DNA from: CAVSRC01 sp963798195
GTDB lineage: Bacteria > Pseudomonadota > Alphaproteobacteria > Rhizobiales > Kaistiaceae
DNA length: 64,000 nucleotides
Direction: 5' to 3'
Assembly: GCA_963798195.1 (NCBI GenBank)
Contig: CAWCSF010000004.1
Location: forward strand, 124,001 to 188,000
Positions 33,325 to 41,536 of this stretch are shown here, one piece after another. The notes under the pieces were generated by a model that saw only the letters and a list, made by a program, of their open reading frames with translations, was not told the origin of the DNA and did not search any database. The translations under genes were made by a program, and so were the position numbers. Each line of letters opens with the position of its first letter. Positions within the stretch are counted from its first letter, which is position 1.

Positions 33325-34551
33325 ATGGCAAAGATCATGGAACAGGATGGTGGCGCGGGCACGATCACCCGGTCGTTTGAAATCGATCCGGCAATCGCGC
33401 GGCCAGTTCCGCCGGCACCGGCGGAAGCGGCCACCAGCACCATGACCCCGACGGTCGGGAAGGCCGATTCGGCCCCCACGCCGGCCCCGAAGCGCAGTGG
33501 CGTCCGCCGCCTGGTGCTGATGGCGGTTGCCGCCCTCGTATTCGGCGGTATCGGCTATTACGGCTACGACTGGTGGGCCAACGGCCGTTTTATCGTTTCC
33601 ACGGACGATGCCTACGTCGCGGCCGACACGGCGACGGTGACCTCAAAGGTCGCCGGTTACGTCAAGTCGGTCCCAGCGCCTGACAACAGTCAGGTCAAGG
33701 CAGGCGATCCATTGGTAGTCCTTGATGACGCCGACGCGCGTATCGCGCTGGCCCAGGCCGAGGCGCAAATCGCCACCGGTGAGGCCGCCGTCGGACGCAT
33801 CGGCCAGCAGATCCTCGCCGGAGAGGCGTCGGTTGAGTCGGCCGAGGCGCAGCTCGCTTCCGCCAGGGCCGCGGCTGAGAACGCCGAGGCGCAGTTCAAT
33901 CGCGTCGATGCGCTAGGCACAAAGCAATTCGCCACCACAGCGGCCGTCGATGCCGCGCGCACAACACGCGAGCAGGCGCGTCAGGCCGTTGCCGCTGCAA
34001 TCGCATCCGTTTCCGCCGCCAAGGCGAATGTCGGCGTCCTCGCGGCGCAGAAGGTCGAAGCCGAGCGCGCGCTCGATCAATACAAGCTCGCCCGCGATCA
34101 GGCGCAGCTCAATCTTGACCACACCGTCATTCGGGCGCCGTTCGATGGCGTCGTCGGCAATGGCGCTGCCGAGCCCGGAGAGTACGTCCAGCCGGGCCAG
34201 CGGCTCGTCGCTCTGGTGCCGGTCGAGGCGGTCTATATAGACGCCAACTTCAAGGAGACGCAGGTCGGCGAACTGAAGGCCGGCCAGACCGTCGCGGTCA
34301 CGGTCGACGCCTATCCGGATCGCGCGATCACGGGCATCGTGGTGAGCGTCGCGCCGGCCTCCGGCTCGGTGTTCAGCCTGCTGCCGCCGGACAACGCCAC
34401 CGGCAACTTCACCAAGGTCGTCCAGCGCATCCCCGTGCGGATTCGTCTGCCCGATGATGTGACTGCCGATGGCCTTATCCGGCCCGGCATGTCCGTCGTC
34501 GCTGCCGTCGACACACGCACCAGCGGGGCGCAGTTGGCGGCGGCTCACTAG
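33325..34551 (+). CDS. emrA: HlyD/EmrA-type membrane fusion protein
   Basis: Periplasmic adaptor of an MFS tripartite efflux pump (408 residues). A cytosolic N-terminal stretch of about 60 residues is followed by one membrane anchor (L-V-L-M-A-V-A-A-L-V-F-G-G-I-G-Y). Then come the biotinyl-lipoyl half (T-D-D-A-Y-V-A-A-D-T-A-T-V-T-S-K-V-A-G-Y), a long Ala/Gln/Glu-rich coiled coil (about 145-250) and the second lipoyl half with I-R-A-P-F-D-G-V-V-G. The ATG at 33325 is preceded by GAGAGGGA. It is followed after 26 bases by the EmrB-type transporter, its expected partner, and is under the twin operator. Confidence 0.92.
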   Translation: MAKIMEQDGGAGTITRSFEIDPAIARPVPPAPAEAATSTMTPTVGKADSAPTPAPKRSGVRRLVLMAVAALVFGGIGYYGYDWWANGRFIVSTDDAYVAADTATVTSKVAGYVKSVPAPDNSQVKAGDPLVVLDDADARIALAQAEAQIATGEAAVGRIGQQILAGEASVESAEAQLASARAAAENAEAQFNRVDALGTKQFATTAAVDAARTTREQARQAVAAAIASVSAAKANVGVLAAQKVEAERALDQYKLARDQAQLNLDHTVIRAPFDGVVGNGAAEPGEYVQPGQRLVALVPVEAVYIDANFKETQVGELKAGQTVAVTVDAYPDRAITGIVVSVAPASGSVFSLLPPDNATGNFTKVVQRIPVRIRLPDDVTADGLIRPGMSVVAAVDTRTSGAQLAAAH

Positions 34552-34577
34552 GCCGAAGCGCGCAGGAGGCCACCGCC

Positions 34578-36185
34578 ATGTCCACCGCTGACGCAGCCAC
34601 GTTTTCGGCCGATGACGCTCTACTGGACGCAAATCCGGCCGAGCCGGTAGTCACGCCGAAGCTGATTGCGGCCTTCGTCGCGCTCTCGGTCGGCATGTTC
34701 ATGGCGATTCTCGACATCCAGATCGTGGCGTCCTCGCTGGCGGAGATTCAAGCCGGCCTGTCCGCCAGTTCTTCCGAGATCGCGTGGGTGCAGACCGCCT
34801 ATCTGATCGCCGAAATCGTCATGATTCCACTGACCGGCTTCCTTGGCCGGGCGCTCTCCACGCGTTACCTTTTTGCCATTGCCGCCGGCGGCTTCACGTT
34901 CTTCAGCGTCATGTGCGCCGGGGCCAGTTCGATCGGCGAGATGATCGTCTGGCGCGCCGCCCAGGGCTTCATCGGTGGCGCCATGATTCCGGTGGTATTC
35001 TCGGCAGCCTTCACCGTCTTCCCGAAGAACCGGCAGGCGATGGTCGCCGCCATCGTCGGCCTCATCGCCACGCTGGCGCCAACCGTCGGGCCGACCATCG
35101 GTGGTTACCTCACCAACGCCTTTTCCTGGCACTGGCTGTTCCTGATCAATGTCGTGCCCGGCATCGCCGTGACCGTCGCTGTGCTGGCGCTGGTCGATTT
35201 CGACAAGCCGGATTTCGGTCTGTTGCGCCGCCTCGACTGGGTCGGCCTGGCCACGCTCGCCGCATTTCTCGGTAGCCTCGAATACGTGCTCGAGGAAGGC
35301 GCGGGCAACGACTGGTTCGCCGACGGGTCCATTAGTCTGCTTGCTGCCGTCGCTGTCGTCTCGGGCGCCGTTTTCTTCTGGCGCGCCCTGAACGTATCGG
35401 AGCCGATCGTCGATATCCGCGCCTTCTCCGACCGCAACTTCGCCACCGGTTCGCTTTTCTCCTTCGTCCTCGGCGTTGGGCTCTACGGCCTCGTCTTTCT
35501 CTTCCCTGTCTTCCTCGCCCGGGTGCGGGGCTATGATGCGCTGGAGATCGGCAACACCATGTTCGTCTCCGGCGCCTTCATGATGTTGACCGCGCCGATC
35601 GCCGGCACGCTCGCCCAGAAGGTCGATCCGCGCTGGATGATGGCCGTCGGCCTTGCCCTGTTCGCCATCTCCTGCGTCGAACTCTTGCCAATCACCAAGG
35701 ATTGGGCCTTCGGCGAACTGTTCGTCGCTCAGGCGGTGCGCGGCGTTGCACTGATGACCTGCATGCTGCCCGTCAGCGTGTTGGCACTTGGCACACTGCC
35801 GCCCGACCGGATCAAGAACGCCTCAGGCCTGTTCAACCTGATGCGCAACCTCGGCGGTGCCTTCGGCCTGGCCGTTATCACCACGATTCTGAACAAGCGC
35901 TGGGACCTGCATATCCAAAGGCTGCATGAATCGGTGAACTGGGCGCGTGATGCAGCAAACGAGCAGCTTGCGGCACTGACCAAGGGCTTCTCGGCCACGC
36001 TTGGCTCGGATGCCGCCAGCCAGGCGCTTGCCGTGATGACGCAGGGCGTCCGCCGCGAAGCAATGGTCATGGCCTTCGCGGACGTGTTCCTGCTGCTGGC
36101 GTTCATTTTCGCCGGCGCGCTTCTGCTGGTGCCGCTCGCGCGGAAGCCGATGCCAGCCCCCGCCGGCGCCGGCGGTGGCCACTAG
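34578..36185 (+). CDS. emrB: DHA2-family MFS drug exporter (EmrB/QacA type)
   Basis: Fourteen-span proton antiporter of the DHA2 family (535 residues). The first span is followed by the family pattern L-D-I-Q-I-V-A-S-S-L-A-E-I-Q, then W-V-Q-T-A-Y-L-I-A-E-I, and motif C-like G-P-T-I-G-G-Y-L. A large periplasmic-type loop near the C-terminal end (W-D-L-H-I-Q-R-L-H-E ...) is as in EmrB. It pairs with the adaptor 26 bases upstream; an outer-membrane factor is not encoded here. Its stop overlaps the stop of convergent uxuA (36182-36185). The substrates are unknown. Confidence 0.92.
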   Translation: MSTADAATFSADDALLDANPAEPVVTPKLIAAFVALSVGMFMAILDIQIVASSLAEIQAGLSASSSEIAWVQTAYLIAEIVMIPLTGFLGRALSTRYLFAIAAGGFTFFSVMCAGASSIGEMIVWRAAQGFIGGAMIPVVFSAAFTVFPKNRQAMVAAIVGLIATLAPTVGPTIGGYLTNAFSWHWLFLINVVPGIAVTVAVLALVDFDKPDFGLLRRLDWVGLATLAAFLGSLEYVLEEGAGNDWFADGSISLLAAVAVVSGAVFFWRALNVSEPIVDIRAFSDRNFATGSLFSFVLGVGLYGLVFLFPVFLARVRGYDALEIGNTMFVSGAFMMLTAPIAGTLAQKVDPRWMMAVGLALFAISCVELLPITKDWAFGELFVAQAVRGVALMTCMLPVSVLALGTLPPDRIKNASGLFNLMRNLGGAFGLAVITTILNKRWDLHIQRLHESVNWARDAANEQLAALTKGFSATLGSDAASQALAVMTQGVRREAMVMAFADVFLLLAFIFAGALLLVPLARKPMPAPAGAGGGH

Positions 36186-37360
36186 GCCGGCCGGAGCGCT
36201 GCCACGGCCGTCGCGACGCCGCGAATTTCGGCCAGTCCCTTCAGACGGCCGATATAGGAATAGCCGGGGTAGGCGTTCTTCACCGGATCGGCCGCGAGGA
36301 GGTGCCCGTGGTCTGGTCGCATCGGAATCTGTGCGTCCATGCGGCCTTCGCTCCGGCGGCGGGCTTCCTCGGCAAGCACCGCGGCGATGATCGCCACGAA
36401 GTCCGAACTGCCGTTGAGGTGCTCCGCTTCGTGAAAGACGCCCGGCCCCTCGATCCGCACGTTCCTGAGATGCAGAAAATGGATGCGGCTTCCGAATGCC
36501 TTGATCATCTGGACGAGGTTGTTGTCGGCGCGTGAGCCATAGGAGCCGACGCAGAAGGTGAGTCCGTTGGCCGTGCTGTCGACTGCATCCATGAGCGAGC
36601 GGGCGTCGGCCTCGGTCGAGACAATGCGCGGCATGCCGAAAAGAGGTATCGGCGGATCGTCCGGATGAATGGCGAGGCGGATGCCCACTTCTGCCGCCAC
36701 CGGCACGATCTCGCGGTGGAAGTCGGCAAGGCTGGCGCGCAGATCGTCCGGTGTCATGCCGGCGTAGTCCTCGCGCCACCGCAGGAATTCGTCCCGGCCG
36801 TAGGAGAAATCCGAGCCCGGCAGGCCGAGCAGGACAATCCGCTCCAGTTCGGCCCTGCGCCCGTCGTCCATGCCGGAGAATCGAGTCTTCGCCTCGGCCA
36901 CCGTCTCCGCCGGATAGTCGGCCTCGGCATTCGGACGTTTCAGGTCGAAGACGTCGAAGGCAACCAGGTCAACGATATCGAAACGGAGCGCCGCGCCACC
37001 GCGCACGCGATGGGTGAGGTCGGTCCGCGTCCAGTCGACGATCGGCATGAAATTGTAGCAGACCGTACGAATGCCGTTGCGGCCGAGGGCTCGCAGCGAA
37101 TCTTTCCATGCGTCGACATGTTTTCGCCAGTCGGACGTGCGCGCCTTGATCGCGTTGGTGACCGGGATGCTCTCTACCACCGACCAGGTCAGGCCCGCCG
37201 CCTCGATCGTCCTCTTGCGTTCGGCCACCGCGTCAACCGTCCAGGCCGTCCCGCCCGGAATCTGATGGAGTGCCGTCACGATGCCGGTCGCACCGGCCTC
37301 GGCAACGTTGTCGAGATGGATCGGGTCCCCTGGCCCATACCATCGCCACGTCTGCTCCAT
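36182..37360 (-). CDS. uxuA: mannonate dehydratase UxuA
   Basis: Dehydrates D-mannonate to 2-dehydro-3-deoxy-D-gluconate in hexuronate (glucuronate) catabolism. The 392-residue protein is the normal length. It begins M-E-Q-T-W-R-W-Y-G-P-x-D-P-I and shows G-A-T-G-I-V-T-A-L-H, R-L-A-I-H-P-D-D-P-P, F-C-V-G-S-Y-G-S-R, H-F-L-H-L-R-N and M-R-P-D-H-G-H. The His, Cys, His and Asp residues match the metal site of the family. No other hexuronate gene (uxaC, uxuB) is nearby. It diverges from the arabinose/galactose dehydrogenase gene with about 100 bases between. A very long open frame continues upstream on this strand, antisense to three clear genes, and is not coding. Confidence 0.94.
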   Translation of the reverse strand: MEQTWRWYGPGDPIHLDNVAEAGATGIVTALHQIPGGTAWTVDAVAERKRTIEAAGLTWSVVESIPVTNAIKARTSDWRKHVDAWKDSLRALGRNGIRTVCYNFMPIVDWTRTDLTHRVRGGAALRFDIVDLVAFDVFDLKRPNAEADYPAETVAEAKTRFSGMDDGRRAELERIVLLGLPGSDFSYGRDEFLRWREDYAGMTPDDLRASLADFHREIVPVAAEVGIRLAIHPDDPPIPLFGMPRIVSTEADARSLMDAVDSTANGLTFCVGSYGSRADNNLVQMIKAFGSRIHFLHLRNVRIEGPGVFHEAEHLNGSSDFVAIIAAVLAEEARRRSEGRMDAQIPMRPDHGHLLAADPVKNAYPGYSYIGRLKGLAEIRGVATAVAALRPA

Positions 37361-37462
37361 GCCGCCCCCGATTTTCGCACCATGGCGATTGCGCCCCGGA
37401 CCATAATGGTTTGGATTGTGCGCCGGAAGAGGCCGGCGATGAGATCGGCAAGGGGAGGGTGC

Positions 37463-38395
37463 ATGGGTACGTTCACGGTCGGCATCATCGGTCTGGGTAA
37501 GATCGCACATGACCAGCATCTGCCGGCGATCGCGGGCAATCCGGGCTTCACTCTGGCCGGGATTGCCAGCCAGCGCGGCCTGACGGTCGATGGTGCGCCG
37601 ACATTCAAGACGCCCGCCGAGATGTACGCCGCCATTCCGGATCTCCATAGCGTCGCCGTTTGCACGCCGCCGCAGGTGCGTCACGCCACCGCGCGCGAGG
37701 CCCTCGCCGCCGGCAAGCATGTGATGCTGGAGAAACCGCCGGCGATGACACTGAGCGAACTGGCCGACCTCACGGATTTCGCCAGCAAGCAGGGCCGCGT
37801 TCTCTTCGCCACATGGCACTCGCGCTACAACGCCGCGGTCGAGGCGGCACGCGCGGCGCTCGCCGGCAAGACCGTCAGCACCATGGCGGTCAACTGGAAG
37901 GAAGATGTCCGCCGCTGGCACCCCGGTCAGGCGTGGATATGGCAGCCGGGTGGCTTCGGTGTCTTCGATCCCGGCATCAACGCGCTGTCGATCGTCACGC
38001 GCGTCTTTCCGGCGCCGCTTTTCGTCCGCAAGGCAGATCTGGAAACGCCGGCGAACTGCGGCGCGCCGATCGCCGCGCGGCTGGAATTCGGTTCGACTGC
38101 ACCGGGCACGCTCACCGCCGATTTCGACTGGCGCCAGACCGGTCCGCAGACCTGGAACATCGAGATCGAGACCACCGAGGGTGCCAGATTGAAACTTGAG
38201 AACGGCGGAGCCAGGCTCAGCATCGATGGCAAGCTGGTCGCGGAGGCAAAGCCTACCGAATACGAGCAAATCTACGAGCGCTTCCGCGTGCTGCTTGATG
38301 CCGGCCAGTCCGATGTCGACGACGCCCCGCTCCGCCTCGTGGCCGACGCATTTCTGGTCGGCCGACGCATCGAAACCGATCCTTTCATCGAATAG
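37463..38395 (+). CDS. Gfo/Idh/MocA sugar 1-dehydrogenase (L-arabinose/D-galactose type)
   Basis: Oxidises an aldose at C1 to a lactone with NAD(P)+. The 310-residue protein closely recalls the Azospirillum brasilense L-arabinose 1-dehydrogenase. It shares G-K-I-A-x-D-Q-H-L-P-A-I, C-x-P-P-Q-V-R, G-K-H-V-M-L-E-K-P-P, F-A-T-W-H-S-R, W-K-E-D-V-R-R-W-H-P-G-Q and G-V-F-D-P-G-I-N-A-L-S-I-V-T-R. The ATG at 37463 has AGGGGAGGG upstream. It is followed after 9 bases by an SGNH esterase gene, so the two are probably co-transcribed. D-galactose is an equally good substrate candidate, and the remaining pathway genes are not in the window. Confidence 0.88.
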   Translation: MGTFTVGIIGLGKIAHDQHLPAIAGNPGFTLAGIASQRGLTVDGAPTFKTPAEMYAAIPDLHSVAVCTPPQVRHATAREALAAGKHVMLEKPPAMTLSELADLTDFASKQGRVLFATWHSRYNAAVEAARAALAGKTVSTMAVNWKEDVRRWHPGQAWIWQPGGFGVFDPGINALSIVTRVFPAPLFVRKADLETPANCGAPIAARLEFGSTAPGTLTADFDWRQTGPQTWNIEIETTEGARLKLENGGARLSIDGKLVAEAKPTEYEQIYERFRVLLDAGQSDVDDAPLRLVADAFLVGRRIETDPFIE

Positions 38396-38404
38396 GGTGC
38401 CTGC

Positions 38405-39040
38405 ATGAAAAGCGTCCTCTGCTACGGCGACTCCAACACCTTTGGCGCGGCCACTGTCGAGCGTCCCGATGGACGCTATGGCCCCGGCGAGCGCTGGCCA
38501 GGCGTGTTGCGCGCCGCCCTCGGCTCCGAATGGCTCGTCATCGAGGAAGGCCTCGGCGGTCGCACGACTGTCAGCGACGATCCGGTCGAGGGCCTGGACA
38601 AGAACGGCAGCACCTATCTGCTGCCTTGCCTGCGTTCGCACAGACCGCTCGATGTCGTGGTGATCATGCTCGGCACCAATGACCTCAAGGCGCGTTTCAA
38701 CAAGACGGCGTGGGAGATTGCCGCGGGCGTCGGCGCGCTCGTCGAAATCGTCAAGTCGGCCGCGATTGGCCGCAGCGAAGGCGTGCCACGAATCCTTGTG
38801 GTGTCGCCGCCGCCGATCCTCGAGCGGCTGCCGAACCACGCCGACATGTTTGCCGGAGCGTTTCCGAAATCGAAGGAGATGGCATCGCAGTACGCCCGTA
38901 TGGCAAAGGACAAAGGCGCACATTTCTTCGACGCCGGCACGGTCATCAAGTCGAGCGCCGTCGATGGCTTCCACTTCGACCCCGATGCGCACGCGGCACT
39001 CGGCAAGGCAATTGCCGCCGAGGTTGGTAAGCTGGCATGA
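38405..39040 (+). CDS. SGNH-hydrolase family esterase (arylesterase-like)
   Basis: GDSL/SGNH esterase of 211 residues without a signal peptide. Block I is V-L-C-Y-G-D-S-N-T-F-G (Ser10). The Asn block is I-M-L-G-T-N-D-L-K, and the catalytic Asp-x-x-His region is F-H-F-D-P-D-A-H near the C-terminus. The G-D-S-N variant and size match cytosolic arylesterases/acetyl-transferring hydrolases. It lies 9 bases after the sugar dehydrogenase gene, so a role in removing an acyl group from a sugar, or opening its lactone, is a reasonable guess but is not shown. Confidence 0.85.
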   Translation: MKSVLCYGDSNTFGAATVERPDGRYGPGERWPGVLRAALGSEWLVIEEGLGGRTTVSDDPVEGLDKNGSTYLLPCLRSHRPLDVVVIMLGTNDLKARFNKTAWEIAAGVGALVEIVKSAAIGRSEGVPRILVVSPPPILERLPNHADMFAGAFPKSKEMASQYARMAKDKGAHFFDAGTVIKSSAVDGFHFDPDAHAALGKAIAAEVGKLA

Positions 39041-39099
39041 TGAGCAGTTGTCCGCTTTTGTCGACAGGCCGGAGTCCGGATGGTCTAATGCGGCGATAT

Positions 39100-39141
39100 C
39101 CTCCACGCGGCGGCGGGACGGAGGAATTTTTGGCGTGGAGG
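39100..39141. promoter_or_regulatory. inverted repeat upstream of the hydroxyproline-type oxidase gene
   Basis: CCTCCACGC at 39100-39108 pairs perfectly with GCGTGGAGG at 39133-39141 across a 24-base spacer, inside the 138-base gap ahead of the FAD oxidoreductase gene. It could be a looped operator or a hairpin of the preceding transcript. There is no T-run after it, so a plain terminator is unlikely. Confidence 0.45.
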
Positions 39142-39178
39142 CCAACCCATTGACCTTATGGAATAACCCGGCCTCGGC

Positions 39179-40408
39179 ATGACCAGCGTTGCGGTCATTG
39201 GCGGCGGGATCGTGGGCTCGGCCGCCGGTGTTTGGCTGGCCGCCGACGGGTTTGATGTCACTGTCTTCGAGCGCGATCCTGATGCGCGCCCGGCGTCCAC
39301 CGGGAACGCCGGCGTCATAATGCTGTCCGCTATTTCGCCGCTTGCACGCCCGGGCACGCTGGCGTCGGTGCCTGGCTGGATGCTCGATCCGCTGGGGCCG
39401 CTCACCATGCGCCTTGTCGATGTGCCGGCGCTGACGCCATTCCTCGCCCGCTTCGTCGCCGCCGCCCGTCCCAGTCAGGTCGAAAGCAGCACTGCTGCGC
39501 TCGGCTTCCTCATGAAGACGGCGCTCTCCGATCATCAGGAACTGGCCCGCCGCGGCCGACTTTCGGGCCATATGCGGCGCACCGGCGCGCTCCATATCTT
39601 CGGCAGTGATGGCAGCTTCCGCAACAACCTCGCCGAATGGCGCGAGCGTGCTCGCCACGGCATCGACTATCGCGAAGTTGCCGTGGCCGAAGCGCGTCAG
39701 ATGGTGCCGGCGCTGACGGGGCCGTTCGCCCACGCGATCTTCGCGCCGGAAAACTGGACTGTCTCCAGCCCGAACGGCATCCTCCAGGGACTGCGCACGG
39801 TCCTGCGCGAGGCCAACCGCCTGCGCACCGGCAAGGTCACAGCGGTCAAGGCGTCCAGCGACGGAATTGGTGTCGTCGTCGATGGCTCCGAGACGAAGTT
39901 CGATCGTGTGATCGTCGCTGGCGGCGTCTGGTCCCGCGACATCGTCAAGCAGCTTGGCCTCGGCGTCGTGCTGGAGGCCGAGCGTGGCTACAACACCACG
40001 TGGGCCGCACCGCCGATCGCGCTCGACCTGCCACTCTTCTTCGACGACCACGGTTTTGCGGCAACGCCACTGGAGGATGGGCTGCGCGTCGGCGGTGCGG
40101 TTGAACTGGCCGCCGTCGATGCACCACCGAACTTTGCTCGCGCTGGCGCAATGCGAAAGAAGATGCGGCGCTACGTGCCCGATCTGCCCGAGGAGGGCGG
40201 GCGCGAGTGGATGGGCTGCCGGCCGGCGACACCGGATTCGCTGCCCGTCATCGGAGCGCACCCGCGGGATCCGCGCATCGTCTTCGCCTTCGGCCACGGC
40301 CACCTCGGCCTGACGCTTTCTGCCGTCACGGCCCGCCATGTCGGCGAATTGATAGCCCGCCGTGCGGATCGTAGTCTGATGCCCTTCGGCATCGAGCGCT
40401 TCCAGTGA
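39179..40408 (+). CDS. FAD-dependent D-amino acid (D-hydroxyproline) dehydrogenase-like protein
   Basis: DAO-superfamily flavoenzyme of 409 residues with V-A-V-I-G-G-G-I-V-G-S-A-A-G-V-W-L at the N-terminus and S-T-G-N-A-G-V-I shortly after, as in DadA-type dehydrogenases. The C-terminal contact region is F-A-F-G-H-G-H-L-G-L-T. Its stop overlaps the GTG start of a proline-racemase-family gene (GTGA). In hydroxyproline catabolism the epimerase makes cis-4-hydroxy-D-proline, which such a dehydrogenase oxidises to 1-pyrroline-4-hydroxy-2-carboxylate. The paired genes support that role more than the sequence alone does. Generic D-amino-acid dehydrogenase is the alternative. Confidence 0.84.
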   Translation: MTSVAVIGGGIVGSAAGVWLAADGFDVTVFERDPDARPASTGNAGVIMLSAISPLARPGTLASVPGWMLDPLGPLTMRLVDVPALTPFLARFVAAARPSQVESSTAALGFLMKTALSDHQELARRGRLSGHMRRTGALHIFGSDGSFRNNLAEWRERARHGIDYREVAVAEARQMVPALTGPFAHAIFAPENWTVSSPNGILQGLRTVLREANRLRTGKVTAVKASSDGIGVVVDGSETKFDRVIVAGGVWSRDIVKQLGLGVVLEAERGYNTTWAAPPIALDLPLFFDDHGFAATPLEDGLRVGGAVELAAVDAPPNFARAGAMRKKMRRYVPDLPEEGGREWMGCRPATPDSLPVIGAHPRDPRIVFAFGHGHLGLTLSAVTARHVGELIARRADRSLMPFGIERFQ

Positions 40409-41409
40409 GCCGCCACACTTTTTTCTGCATCGACGCCCACACCGCCGGTAACCCGGTTCGCGTCGTGGCCGGTGGCGGCCCGCCGCTCCGTGGCGCCACA
40501 ATGAGCGAGAAGCGCCAGCATTTCATCCAGGATTATGACTGGATCCGGACCGGCCTGATGTTCGAGCCGCGTGGTCACGACGTCATGTCGGGCTCGATCC
40601 TCTATGCGCCGATCCGCGAGGATGCCGACGCGGCGCTCGTCTTCATCGAGACGAGCGGCTGCCTGCCCATGTGCGGCCACGGCACCATCGGCACGATCAC
40701 GGTCCTGCTTGAGGAAGGTCTGGTGAAGCCGCGGCAGGAAGGCCGGCTGCGGCTCGAAGTACCGGCCGGCATCGTCGATGCCGAATACGCTCGCGACAAC
40801 CAGGGCAATGTCGTCGAGGTCCGCATCGTCAACGTGCCCGCGTTCCTTCACTCGACCGGCTTGACCATCGACGTGCCGGATTTCGGCCACCTCGTTTTCG
40901 ACGTTGCCTATGGCGGCAATTTCTACGTCATCATCGAGCCGCAGGAGACCTATCGCGACCTCGACGCGGTCTCTGCCTTCGACATTCAGCGCCTTTCGCC
41001 GATCGTGCGGAGGCTGGTCAACGAGAAGTACACCTTCGTCCACCCGGAAAATGAAACCATCTCCGGCGTTCGTCACGTCCTGTGGGCGGGCAAGCCGCGC
41101 CATCCGGAAGCCCACGCCCGCAACGCGGTGTTCTATGGTGAGAAGGCCATCGACCGCTCACCCTGCGGCACCGGTACCTCGGCGCGCATGGCCCAGCTCG
41201 CCGCTCGCGGCGTCCTCAAGGTGGGTGACGATTTCGTGCACGAGTCGATCATCGGCAGCCTCTTCCGCGGCCACGTGGTGACGTCCACGACCGTAGGCGA
41301 CTATCCCGCCATCGTTCCGTCCGTTGCGGGGCAGGCGTGGATCACCGGCCACAACACCATCTGGCTCGACGACCGCGATCCCTTCGTGAAGGGCTTCAGC
41401 GTTTTGTAG
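40405..41409 (+). CDS. proline racemase family protein, probable 4-hydroxyproline 2-epimerase
   Basis: PLP-independent epimerase (334 residues). Both catalytic cysteines are visible: C-L-P-M-C-G-H-G-T-I-G (Cys90) and R-S-P-C-G-T-G-T-S-A-R (Cys254). Having both separates it from trans-3-hydroxyproline dehydratases, which lose the second Cys to Thr. F-F-C-I-D-A-H-T-A-G-N-P-V-R-V-V opens the protein, as in hydroxyproline epimerases. The GTG start overlaps the stop of the dehydrogenase gene, so the two are translationally coupled. It would convert trans-4-hydroxy-L-proline to cis-4-hydroxy-D-proline. True proline racemase activity is less likely in this context. Confidence 0.9.
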   Translation: MSRHTFFCIDAHTAGNPVRVVAGGGPPLRGATMSEKRQHFIQDYDWIRTGLMFEPRGHDVMSGSILYAPIREDADAALVFIETSGCLPMCGHGTIGTITVLLEEGLVKPRQEGRLRLEVPAGIVDAEYARDNQGNVVEVRIVNVPAFLHSTGLTIDVPDFGHLVFDVAYGGNFYVIIEPQETYRDLDAVSAFDIQRLSPIVRRLVNEKYTFVHPENETISGVRHVLWAGKPRHPEAHARNAVFYGEKAIDRSPCGTGTSARMAQLAARGVLKVGDDFVHESIIGSLFRGHVVTSTTVGDYPAIVPSVAGQAWITGHNTIWLDDRDPFVKGFSVL

Positions 41410-41536
41410 CTGTTCGTTCCGCGTGATCTGCATGCGCCCGCGCCGTTCCGTCGCATTTTAGGAACAATCGTTCACTGCAGCCGTTTGCACCATTGCACTC
41501 AGAGGGTGGCAACGCGTTGTAGATGAAAGGTTGTTC

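Noticed and set aside
36182..40501. Uninterrupted 1439-codon minus-strand frame ending in uxuA.
   Set aside because: Only the last 392 codons look like protein (UxuA). The rest is antisense to three clear plus-strand genes and has the Arg/Asp/Gly-rich composition of a shadow frame. It was kept in mind because of its length, but nothing supports coding.
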